Assembly (NCBI GenBank): GCA_027604505.1
Contig: JADIIX010000028.1
Location: 124,001-188,000, forward strand
From: Gonapodya sp. JEL0774
Lineage: Eukaryota; Monoblepharomycota; Monoblepharidomycetes; Monoblepharidales; Gonapodyaceae
Reading direction: 5' to 3'
Length of the DNA: 64,000 bases
Shown here: in pieces, positions 23,496-33,003 of the stretch
Position numbering within the stretch: the stretch's first letter is position 1
Layout: every line of letters starts with the position of its first letter
Notes under the pieces: generated by a model
What the model saw: the letters and a program-made list of their open reading frames with translations, nothing else
Told to the model about the DNA's origin: nothing
The model's database searches: none
Translations under genes and position numbers: made by a program

Positions 23496-24630
23496 ATGAC
23501 AGCCCTCACCCACGTCCACGCCGGCATGCGCCTTTTTCTCTCCCACGATGTTGCAGGATCGGTACGCGAGTTCGACGAGGCGGTGAGAGCGGACCCACGG
23601 TGGTCGAAGAGGGCGTGTGAGTTGGGTTAGGGGGATGGGGGGATTGAGGATGGTAAGATTGAATGGGAGTGGAAATGGGAAGGCGGATGCTCATTACGTG
23701 ACTCGTGACCGTACTTCGATCCGATCCAATCCTCCCGACACGACACGGCGCGACACAACCCGACCCGACCGACGACAGGGCAGCGAGGGTTGAGTTTGTA
23801 CTACCTCGAACGGTACGAGGAGGCGGCGGAGCAGTTTAGAGTGGATGTGGAGGGTGAGTACGGCGAGGGGAGGGGGATATGTCGTGTGGGTTAGGGAAGA
23901 GCGAAGGGAAACGGAGATGAAGAGGAAGTTGACCAGATGGACTATGGAGAGTGGATGATGTCACGATTGGCAATGGTGGAATCATACTGTACTGGAGGGC
24001 GGGGAAACGTCCTTGACTTGTCCGCGGTGGAAGCGAAGGGGACGGCCCAGTGTACGTGGCTAGGCAGGGCGAGGTTGTGTCGTAAGTTGCACATCGGAGG
24101 GGGTGAGGGGGTCTTGTCCGAGAAACCGGCGTCGTCGAGCTTGGTCTGGTGTTGGGTAATGGGACACAACCGACACTTCCCGCCGCCCCTCCGCCCCCCC
24201 CCCAGAGAACCCCTCCGACACCGAAGAATCCCTCTGGCACTTCCTTTCCCTCTCCCTCCTCCACTCCCCCTCCTACGCCCGCGCACACTGGCTCCCTGTC
24301 GGGACCGACCCCCGACCGGTCATGAGACGGGTGTACGAGGCGTACCTCAACTCCGACCCTTCGGCCGCCGCCGACGCAAACGCCGTGGCCGTGGAGGCCA
24401 TCTACCACGCGCTGACCCCAGGTGACCGACAGTCTCACGACGGGTTCTACGCGGCTCTTTACGCCGGACTGTGGCACGAGGCGTACCGAGGGAAGGGCAG
24501 CGAGAGGAGTAGAGAGTGGATGGGGAGGGCATTAGAGACTGAGTATGCGAGGGGGAAGGGCAAGGGGGATTATATGGTGGGGCTGGCGGAGGTGCATTGG
24601 AGGGTTAGGGGGTGGGGCGGGATGGGGTAA
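23496..24630 (+). CDS. Tetratricopeptide-repeat protein
   Basis: Three exons (23496-23616, 23779-23853, 24206-24630) give an exact 206-residue protein. Two TPR motifs are clear: GSVREFDEAVRADPRWSKRAW and GLSLYYLERYEEAAEQFRVD. The segment NPSDTEESLWHFLSLSLLHS and the following WLPVGTDPRPVMRRVYEAY fit, from memory, a TPR family best known in plants, algae and cyanobacteria. The C-terminus is helical with further TPR-like pairs (WMGRALETEYARGKGKGDYM). No enzyme domain, signal peptide or membrane helix is present. It is probably a small scaffold protein; partners are unknown. Introns are 162 and 352 bp, longer than usual here. Confidence 0.82.
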
Positions 24631-25221
24631 GGCGGATAGGGGGGTGGTCGATATGTAGATGGAAAGAGAGGACGAGGGGTAGGTGGGCAGAGGGGAAGGG
24701 CACAAAGCGACTGTGAAAAAAAGACAAGGGGATCGGCATTTCTCGGACGTGCCCAGAGAGCGGACCGAGAGGGGACGTTCGCAACCGAAGTGCCAAACAT
24801 GGGCCAGCGGTTCACCGTTTGTGGTGGTGCCGTCTTCGTGCCGTCTTCGTGCCGTATGAGCTGTAGTACTCGAATATTTGCGCGTAGAAATACCGTACAG
24901 AAAGATTTTTAGCGAACATGAGCATTAGTTAATACAAGCACTCCAATCTACGAGAAGAATTCGCCATCTTTGCGATTTTACATGTAAGCAACAATAAGAC
25001 GGTTATGCTCAGTGTCTTCAATAAGACGGTTATGCCAGTGTCTTATTCGGTTTCGACGCCAAGGACGTCGACACAGCGAAGTGCTCCTGGCGCTCGGTGG
25101 GCTATTTTATCTTCGCAATTCACCTTGAACCGTTTTATTTGTTTACACCGTGTAAGGTTCCTGAACCAGTTGCAATACATTATTTAAGGCGGCCGTACCA
25201 GCCGTGCACTCCTTCGCTGAT
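24631..25221. other. Convergent intergenic space with short repeats
   Basis: No gene is seen. Near the middle is a short tandem GTGCCGTCTTC repeat (about 24828-24855). A longer duplication is listed separately. Confidence 0.45.
24993..25045. repeat. 26-27 bp tandem duplication
   Basis: Units 24993-25019 and 25020-25045 share AATAAGACGGTTATGC and AGTGTCTT. It is intergenic. Confidence 0.8.
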
Positions 25222-27401
25222 CTACTCCACCACGTCCACCCCACCCGCCACCACCCCCTTCACCCCATCCATCCCCTGCACATCCTTCAGCACTCCCGCC
25301 GCCCTCAACCCCTCCACGGCCGCTTTGACCACCTTCTCACTCACCACCTCACACCTCTTCTCGTACCTCACCTGCCCAAACCATGTCTTCAAGTCCCCCG
25401 CGTCGTGGTACCTAGGGTGCACGCCTCGTACCACGGTGACCGCGTCGTCGACGTGCATGGAGGTGAACTGGGTGACCAGGTCGGTGACGAGGGCGAGGAG
25501 AGACGAGACGTGGGACGGGCCGAGACGGGTCAAGGAGGGAAGGGTGGAGGCGATGGCGAAGGCGGGCCAGGGGGTCGGGCGGGTTGAGAGGTGACGGAGG
25601 AGAAGTTGGTCGTACCAGGGCTGGGTGGGGGCAAGGGATCGGTATTTGGTCGGATGGAAGGCGGAGCAGGTACCGTGAGAGGCGATACAGTCGTGCGCAA
25701 TGTGCAAGTCCCACCAAAATAACTTGAATTGTCCATTTTGTCCTGCAGCACTCAAACAACGCTTGTTTGACAGTGGGCACCGAACGGTACAATGCCAGAT
25801 ACACCTCCCACCTCCATTCGTCGTGCAAAGAGCTCCTGTGCGTCTACCTCCGAGGTCATATTGGTCCCAATTCGTGAACACAGTTCCTATTCCATGCCCG
25901 CTGACGGGCATCCGATAGGTCATGGTGACACCGCACAAGATCAGGTCTGACCCCCTTTGCTATCGCGAACACTCGGACCCCGGTTGAGCCCGTCATACGC
26001 ATCGCAGGAATGGACGTGAATCGGGCAATTGCTCCATCACGTGCTCGACTGAACGCCTCCGACTGAAGTCCCAGTCCGACAGGCCCAGCCCACTCCAAGA
26101 AGTCTCTGCCGCCATGTCTCTCCGCTGTCAGATCAACTCTATGAGGAGCAACACAGGCCACCTGGCCAACCCCTCCTCCACGTGTGAAGGTTCGCCTGCA
26201 AATCGCCTCGCCCGTCGATCTGTGACAATTACGCGCTCCGGCGGAAATCTTTAGACACAAACATCTCCCAGTCCCCACTCGGACAGACGAGTTACAAAGA
26301 ATATGGATTGCAGCGCAACACACTGTTGAAACACATTTTTTCGGCGGGACATAGTACGCCTGAGCTTTCCTGCGTGCCCATCAGCGCCTCTCCCCCTGAC
26401 GTCCTGGCCTCGAAACTACGACAAGCCAACCCACCGAGCGATACATGATCGGGGGTTGGCTATGCCGCCATCACGTGGCTCACCTTGGACGTGAAATACT
26501 CCCACATGAAGAATTGTGCCTTTTCCTCTCTGACGGCCTTCATCATACCCTCACCGGTTCCGCAGACGACGTACTCAAAGGGTTGGAAAGGTACACCTTC
26601 TCGCTCGGCTGTCCGTCGTAGTTCATCCTCGAATACTGCTGCCATGACGTGTGAGCCCGAACCGTATCGGGAGATGGCGCATGTGGTCCCTTGGAGGTCG
26701 CGTTGAGTTTGGAAGGTGGAGTCGGGGTGGACGGAGATGGCCCAGTTCAGGGGGGAAGAGACGTAGGAGCCGATGAGGCGGATGGAGGGGTGAGCGGACG
26801 ATTCGATGCCTTGGCGGGGATGGTGTGGAAGGAAGAATCGAATATGAAATGCAATGTGAGGTAACCTCCGCAGTTGAAGGCGGTGGCCGCGAAGCGAGAG
26901 CATCACATACCAGCTATTGCGGATTCGGTGAGAGGGAAAGCGATATCGAGGGATCCTGATGATAGACCCGAAAGCATCTGGGGACGGGCAGGTGCAAACG
27001 TCAGTGGATCGAAATACTCACGGCCAGAGAGAGCCCAAGCCAATGAACAATCAAACGAGGAGACGGGGCGGGATTGCAAACAAGATGCTGTCCAAAACTC
27101 AAGTCCTCGCGCGAAAGCGGAGTCCGTGCTTGTTTCGGGTATCGCGTCTCCGTGACAGCTCTGTTCTTCCGAGATTCCAAACAGAATCCCAACCCCAAGT
27201 AACCTGCAAACTCACCTCGGCGGTACCCCCGTGGCACTGCTTCCATTCGACCTCAAATCCCGCGGCAAGGAATCGTCCATCGCGTACCGCAGCTTCGAGC
27301 GGCACCATGAAGTGTTCGGGAACTCCTCCCATCCGCACCACGACTGGGGGCGAAGAAACCTCTGCCGGTGTTGGCGTCGGAGTTGCTGCTGTAGGTGACA
27401 T
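25222..27401 (-). CDS. Ca3427-like (NMT1/THI5-fold) substrate-binding protein
   Basis: Exons 27401-27216, 26977-26911, 26809-26484 and 25620-25222 join exactly to 325 residues. After a short Pro/Thr-rich head come VRMGGVPEHFMVPLEAA, SGLSSGSLDIAFPLTESAI, SPLNWAISVHPDS, CAISRYGSGSHVMA and AQFFMWEYFTSK, then PWYDQ...TRPTPWPAFAIA. This order matches the fungal Ca3427 group of type-2 periplasmic-binding folds, whose relatives bind small molecules such as thiamine precursors or sulfonates. No signal peptide or membrane helix is visible, so the protein is probably intracellular. The ligand is unknown. Intron 3 is 863 bp, ten times the usual size. The start is the ATG before the conserved first strand; upstream in-frame codons begin without an ATG. 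Confidence 0.8.
25621..26483 (-). other. Exceptionally long intron (863 bp)
   Basis: It starts GTGAGCC and ends CCCACCCAG, in phase 0. Flanking exons encode FFMWEYFTSK and PWYDQ, which are adjacent in the family, so the whole stretch is non-coding insertion. A 155-codon minus-strand open stretch inside has no recognisable domain. No terminal inverted repeat was found by eye. Confidence 0.65.
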
Positions 27402-28699
27402 GTTCAGTGCTGTCGCTGATCGTGAAATGTTCAACGGCGGAAGAAGGAAAGTGCTTGATGGGGCGACGTGTTCTACCTGCTGAGTCAACCTAATGGTGTG
27501 ATAAAGGAACCCGGAACCCGAAACTCGAAACAATTTAATTGTTGCACGTTTTCAATTGAATTCATTTTGCTGTCGATGTCGATGGATTTCATTCCGAATG
27601 TGGTGAGCTGCGTGACAAAGTACGCGAACATCCGAATCAAACATTAGTCTGAATGCTGCCGGCGCGGGTGAATTGAGTAGCATCCTGGTGTATGACTTTT
27701 TTGTCAGATCGTGCTAGTACGTCCGTGGTGATTCGCAAACATTTTTTGCTGCCAGGCCATGCCAGCTGATCAAAATTCAAAACTGTTTTCGCTGCAAAAG
27801 TGGAATGGGAGAGCTTTTGCCCTGATTTTGACTCCCTACAGCGTTCCGGCAGCCAGGACAGAGCAGTGGGTGGGAGGACGCATCACACGGGCCCAACTAG
27901 TGTGCAGGGTCAGTTAATGGAGGTGGGGCAGACAAGGTGAATAAGAGCCAGACGGCGGCGGTGGACGTGAACTGAAACTAGCGAGGTATCAGGTCGCGGG
28001 TGTATTGTACTGGATATGGGCCTTACGTATGTATGCATATGGTGGACGTGGACGTGAGTAAATGGGACTTGGACAAGGACCGGGACTGTAGCGAAACACT
28101 GAAGCGGCAGTTGGACTTTCATGGTCATGACTCTGAATAGGTAAATTCGCATGTCCTCAGTCCTCTCCGGTTCATCACCTGATACTGGTCGCCGTGATAC
28201 AGGGTGTCAAACAGCCTGTAAGCACGTTCAATACAGAAATACACACTCCGTGAATCAACTGTTCCACGGGTATCTACAGCGAGCGGGGCGGTGCACTGGA
28301 GTGGGCCATTGAATCGGGGGGAACACACACAGTGGGGCGAAGTCAACGCAAGTATCGTCGGATCCGTCTCAAGTGCGGTACGTCTCTATTTGCGACTCCT
28401 AACTCGCCATGCCAGGTACATGAGGGCGCTTTGACATTTCTCGTCCATGGGGTCTGTGTGTTCAACACTGCCACTGTTCCTTCCACGACAAGGTCAACCG
28501 CCGACTGGATCACCGTCCTCCTCTTTGTTTGCTAACACCAACCACCTCAGTAAAGTCCATTTTCATATCTGCGCGCTGCTTTGCGAGTGTCTCGTTCTTC
28601 ACGGACCCATCTCGCAGTCCCGCGATATCACAATCCCAGCTCCACAATCCAATCTACCAACCTCACACCCGCCAAACCGTCAAACCACGCCCCGAATCT
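27402..28699. other. No supported gene
   Basis: About 1.3 kb upstream of the binding-protein gene. Short open stretches occur on both strands, but none joins into a coherent protein. Confidence 0.4.
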
Positions 28700-28879
28700 T
28701 CACAGCGCAAACAGATCGCCGTACTCTCTGAAGACGTATACGGCCGCGACAAAAGTGCCTACGTGGAGAGCCATTTTGAGGTTTCCGGGATGTACGATTT
28801 CAGCCCAGAGAATGTCTGAGACGGAGGGAGGTTTCGGGGGAGAAGAGGGGCCGAGACCACGGCGCATGGAGGGGTTCAT
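28700..28879 (-). CDS. 59-residue single-pass membrane protein
   Basis: A short intact frame begins at the ATG 28879 and ends at TGA 28700. It reads a basic, Pro/Ser-rich head (MNPSMRRGLGPSSPPKPPS), an amphipathic DILWAEIVHPGN, one membrane helix MALHVGTFVAAVYVF, and the short tail REYGDLFAL. The arrangement (polar head, PGN turn, one C-terminal helix) recalls small fungal subunits of the mitochondrial outer-membrane translocase such as Tom6, but I see no diagnostic identity. No intron is needed. Neighbouring frames of the same stretch are open but lack such a pattern. It could instead be the last exon of a longer gene. Confidence 0.5.
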   Translation of the reverse strand: MNPSMRRGLGPSSPPKPPSVSDILWAEIVHPGNLKMALHVGTFVAAVYVFREYGDLFAL

Positions 28880-29217
28880 CGGGGTAGAGAAGGGGAGGAG
28901 TCAAAGGGGGCAGAGAAGGTTGGGAAAAGAGTGGGTCCAAGACGGAGAAGTGGAACCCACGTTGGGCTTTGGTCGCAGATGCACCATGCACACGGTTATT
29001 GAAACCCGAATCTCCAAATTGCAGTGAGATGCTCTGCAATGAGGGAAACGTACCGGAAGTGGCATGGGAAAGACTGAGTGTATATGTCGTGCAAGCATGC
29101 CGTGTGGTTTCGGGAATATGGATGCTAACGCCAAATCCAAAAGCAACACAGGGTAGATCACCAAAAAAATGCTGAAGGGTTTATCGCCTACAAGGGATAA
29201 GTTTTTATGTCATAGTG
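28880..29217. other. No supported gene
   Basis: Upstream side of the small membrane-protein gene. Nothing further is seen. Confidence 0.4.
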
Positions 29218-29586
29218 CTATGTCGGGCATCGCAGTGTGTGCGTTGGAAAATTAGGCCCCGGCACGCAATGAATGTCATCGTCCACTTTGAACACACCAA
29301 ATTCCACATGATCATCAACCACCACCTCAACTAACTCACGCTCCTCGAGATCGTTGTTCTCAGTGTACGCTCCCTTCAGCACTTCCAATCTGACTCGGTT
29401 CCCAACCGCAAGCAAATCGCCGCTGTTCTCGCGTGTGTCTTGAAAACTGAGCTCATAGAAATGTGCTGGAAGATCGACGAGTACATCAGGCGGTTTCCCA
29501 ACTGGGAACCGTGGGAATTGCTGACTTCCTATTATGTGTACCGAGTGTGCTTCGTCTATCCTAGAATCGATCCCAGGGAATTGCAC
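29218..29586 (-). CDS. Hypothetical acidic protein (5' end not found)
   Basis: An open stretch of about 122 codons, extendable upstream to about 29610, has coding-like composition: acidic, beta-rich, with DVLVDLPAHFYELSFQ, NRVRLEVLKGAYTENNDLEE and LVEVVVDDHVEFGVFKVDDD. It ends at a stop at 29218. There is no ATG at the head, so a 5' exon or frameshift is implied. I recognise no family. It runs opposite to the coiled-coil array that begins beside it. Confidence 0.35.
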   Translation of the reverse strand: MQFPGIDSRIDEAHSVHIIGSQQFPRFPVGKPPDVLVDLPAHFYELSFQDTRENSGDLLAVGNRVRLEVLKGAYTENNDLEERELVEVVVDDHVEFGVFKVDDDIHCVPGPNFPTHTLRCPT

Positions 29587-29615
29587 CCGAATATAAAACC
29601 AAAAGCGAGAAGAAA

Positions 29616-30102
29616 ATGACCGTCACGTCAGCACCAACCGGTTCTGTTCCTGGTAAGTACGTTTGACATCACTTTGAATTCACATGCACCGGGAACTGAT
29701 CAGACCACAACGCGAACCGAACAAAGGAGACCCAGCCTGCGTGATTGTGCCAGGTCCGCATGCACACCATGCGACCCCGAAAACAAAGATGTGTCCGTCA
29801 CTCCATCGGACAGTGACAGAACGCTGACGTCGACGCCCACCAGCGGTAACACGCATGTCAACCACAGTAGTAGCTCAAATACACGCGAGGGGACCGAATT
29901 GAGAACAGATCTCGGCCAGCAACTCCAGGAGTTCCGTCACAGCATAAAAGGCTCGATCAAGGCGCTCGAGTTGGAGTTGCTAGAGGAACGGGTTCGCTCG
30001 AAAGAAGTGGTGGAGGATCTTGCACACCAGATAAAAGAGCTTCGGGGTGAGATCCAGATACTGCAAATCGGAAGGAACGCCGGCGATGCCAAAATACAAT
30101 AG
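29616..30102 (+). CDS. Coiled-coil module 1 (probably broken)
   Basis: An ATG at 29616 (with TATAAAA at 29592) reads 12 codons to a GTAAGT donor. The natural acceptor at 29703 puts the next exon in a frame that soon stops. The open frame that continues instead (to TAG 30100-30102) encodes a Thr/Ser-rich part and a long helix with FRHSIKGSIKALELELLEER and VVEDLAHQIKELRGEIQ. The same end pattern recurs in modules 2 and 3, where coding goes on past the position matching this TAG. Module 1 therefore seems to carry a nonsense change and a splice-frame fault. Function unknown; coiled-coil only. Confidence 0.4.
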
Positions 30103-30114
30103 TTGCACTCCGAG

Positions 30115-31140
30115 ATGCAGAGGTTGTGCCAACAGCTTGTGGGGATTAAAGTTCATTGTGATCGTGAGATCGGATCAAGTTCAAGCTCATACCCATCGCC
30201 TCAGCAGCCTTTAACCTCCGCTCAAGTCCGAAACACCCATGACTCTATGCAAGCTTCTACTATAGGCAATGTTCTTCCGTTTTTTGTTGTGAGACTCTGC
30301 ACTGTAGATCTCCAACCAGACGTCGATCCACTAGCCAACACAACTAGAACGGAACACCCAGTGAAGGTATTGCTGGGTGGATCTGCAACAGACCAGGTCT
30401 CGGACGCTCCAAAGAGACAGGAGAGACAAGTTGACGGGTCATCGAAGGACGGCGACACGGACGAAATCACGGAAATACAACCACGCAAAGATCCGACACA
30501 GGCGGACAGTGTAGAAGTTCCAATCCTTATCGGCAGTGGGCAGGAGGGAACTCATTTCGAGGAAGAGTTCAGCGTCGCTCTGAAGGATCTCCATCGTGCG
30601 ACGGAGTCGATCAATGTGCTTCAGTCTAGTGTATTAAGGAATACCCCAGAGATCCGTGCTAGTTCGAAGCAGGCCACAAAAAGTTCGAGCAAGAGTTTCG
30701 AGTCCGACGTGCGGAACATTCGAGAGGAACTGATTAGTTCTGAACAAGAGGTGACTGGCTCAATCAAGAAATTCAAGTTTGAATGGCGAGACAATCGAGA
30801 GGAAGTTGTTCGCCTGAAACGGGAGACAGCAGACTCGATCAAGATCGTTGAATCTGCACTAGAAATTGGTCAAGAGGAGTTTGTTCGTTCAAACCAGGTG
30901 ACGGTAGACTCAATCAAGACGCTTGAGTCTGTCTTGAAGAACATTGTGGTAGAACTTGCCGGTTCAAAACAGGTGGTGGAGGAGCACACACGGCAGACGG
31001 AAGAAAGCGTGAACGAGATCAGGAAGCTTCGATCGCTCGTAGATTCCAATCAGATCCACACACTCCCACAGAACTCGCAGATTCAGATCATGCACCGTAA
31101 GTTTGAAAGAATCAAAGCACCTGCGCGTGGATACGCGTAG
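30115..31140 (+). CDS. Coiled-coil module 2 with 25-residue repeats
   Basis: This single open exon encodes about 340 residues. The first third is polar and Asp/Glu-rich. From about 30650 there are at least four consecutive 25-residue repeats built on (V/E)T..SIK.LES.L.N..EE..RS.Q, a long continuous coiled coil. The end repeats the motif VVEEHTRQTEESVNEIRKLR, as in modules 1 and 3. The start ATG at 30115 lies just after the stop of module 1, and in-frame sequence between them is homologous to module 3, so this was probably one protein with module 1. Such repeats suggest a filament or tether; nothing catalytic is present. Confidence 0.45.
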   Translation: MQRLCQQLVGIKVHCDREIGSSSSSYPSPQQPLTSAQVRNTHDSMQASTIGNVLPFFVVRLCTVDLQPDVDPLANTTRTEHPVKVLLGGSATDQVSDAPKRQERQVDGSSKDGDTDEITEIQPRKDPTQADSVEVPILIGSGQEGTHFEEEFSVALKDLHRATESINVLQSSVLRNTPEIRASSKQATKSSSKSFESDVRNIREELISSEQEVTGSIKKFKFEWRDNREEVVRLKRETADSIKIVESALEIGQEEFVRSNQVTVDSIKTLESVLKNIVVELAGSKQVVEEHTRQTEESVNEIRKLRSLVDSNQIHTLPQNSQIQIMHRKFERIKAPARGYA

Positions 31141-31146
31141 AGTCCA

Positions 31147-32209
31147 ATGAACGCGCCATCATCCCTGACTATATGGTATATCATAGCCTGGATGTTTGAC
31201 ATCGGACCTGCTAGCAGTGTGGTCTCAAACGACTCGAACAGCCAGGAGAAGCCCGAGGAAGGAATCAAGGCTACAGAGCTACGCAAGGATCCGACTCACA
31301 TGGTCGGTGAAGAAGCTTTCATTCTTGGTGAGCAGGTAGCAATCTTGAGAGACATTTTGGCGTCACTTAACAGAATTGCTTTTCATCATGCGACAGCCTC
31401 CACCAAGCGCTCGAGTCTGCATAGCACAACATCCAGGAGGAGCTCCTGCGCTCGAACCATGTGACGACAGGCTCCTTCGAGATACTCAGATCTGAACTGC
31501 GGAATGATCGAGAGGAGCATGCTTGTTCAAAACCAGAGACGAACGACTCAATCAAGACGCTCGAGTGTGAGCTGCAGCGGGGCAATCAAGAAGATCGCGA
31601 TCGTTTGCAAAAGGTGACGGACGATATCAAGAAGCTCGAGTGCGCAATGCGGAGCAACCAGTTTCTATAAGGTTTTCACTCGAATGGTGTGATGAAGGAG
31701 CAAGCCCGGCAGATAAAGGAGGCTCAAGACTAGATCAAGAATGTGCGATCGCTCGTGGAATCGATTGACTCGCAAATGAGGTCCAATCAGGAGAAGTTAG
31801 TACGTCCGACGGCAGACTTGATCAAGAAGACTGAGACAGACATGCGGAACACTCAGGAAGAACTCGCTCGTTGGCAAAAGGTGGTGGAGAACCAAGCCCG
31901 TCAAATACAAGGGTGTGAGGGCGAGATCAGGAAGCTCCGGGCGCTCGTGGATTCCAATGAGAGGCAGACACGTTCCCAGCACTCGGAGATCCAGAGTGTG
32001 CTCCTGAAACTTGACGATATGGAAGAGCGTGCTTGTCTACGAGCGTGGATCAATCCGCACGCTTCCGTATCATTCCAGAAACTCACATGCATTTTTGATG
32101 GGTCTGAGGTGAGTGCACGGCAGCGCACTTCCGCGGAGATGCATTGGTTGCGTGTTCAATGCCAATTCGTGAATTCAACAACCAGCCACGTACGCGGACG
32201 TGATAAGTA
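31147..32209 (+). pseudogene. Coiled-coil module 3, interrupted
   Basis: This is a third copy of the coiled-coil module, with units such as ETNDSIKTLECELQRGNQED and NTQEELARWQKVVENQARQI and the shared end EIRKLRALVDSNERQTRSQH. It is split into at least three frames by stops near 31462, 31668 and 31732, with repeat homology continuing on both sides. No splice signals fit these breaks well. The last open part runs to 32209. Confidence 0.5.
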
Positions 32210-33003
32210 ATCGAAGAGTCGCGTTAGATTCCGGCCAGAAAGGATCGATGGGTCAAAGTACATTCGGAAAGCAGTCTCGACAAGCGCCACTGCGTGTGAT
32301 GGTCGTCGAGATACCAGTCCTTGTTGTCGAAGGTGAGCGCAGAGTGGCATATGTTCATGTAAGGGAATCATGTTATTCTTCCTCTTGAAGACCCTCATAT
32401 CCTACGGCCTTTGTCTTCCACAGTCAATGCCGCAGGAGATCCGGCAGTGTACGAACTCGCATTCACGAACAAACAACTCCAGAGGGCCTCCAATTCTTCA
32501 GACGATCTCTGCAAGACAAATAAAGACTCGGTAGATGAGATATACAAGTGGGCGGCCGCAGTACTTCAGTACTCAGGCAAAGTGTGAGGTTTGTCTCTGC
32601 ATGCCCAAATGGGCCGGCGAGAAGATACAGCACGACGAGAAAACCCGGTCCACAACGGATCACAAACTTAGTTTTTTTTTCTCATCGTGGTCACCAACAG
32701 TGAATACATTCCTTTCCGAATTCGACGGTTTCTACTCCCATTCGCTTCTGCAGAGGCTGATCGAGGGTGACGGGCATCAATCGATGGGTCGGGACACAGC
32801 AAATTGTCCCTCGCATTCTGTGCATTCTGATCGCGTGCCGGGTATGCGTGAACGAGTTGTGGTGCAGTTCGAAATGAGAAGATTGCGCAACCCACTCCAC
32901 ACAAAACAACATCAGCTCCGACAATCCACTCAGACGCATCACCGCGACTCAGCTCCGCTTCCCGGACATCGCATCGCTCGCTTTCCACCGCCAAATCTAG
33001 AAA
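32210..33003. other. No supported gene
   Basis: Short open stretches follow the coiled-coil array on the plus strand. One around 32430-32580 (VNAAGDPAVYELAFTNKQL) is coding-like but cannot be joined to anything. The right-hand end should hold the promoter of the RING gene. Confidence 0.3.

Noticed and set aside
25856-26323. 155-codon ORF nested in the long intron
   Set aside because: No domain, no clear start context, Cys/Arg-heavy composition and no splice partner. Kept only as a possibility within the intron entry.
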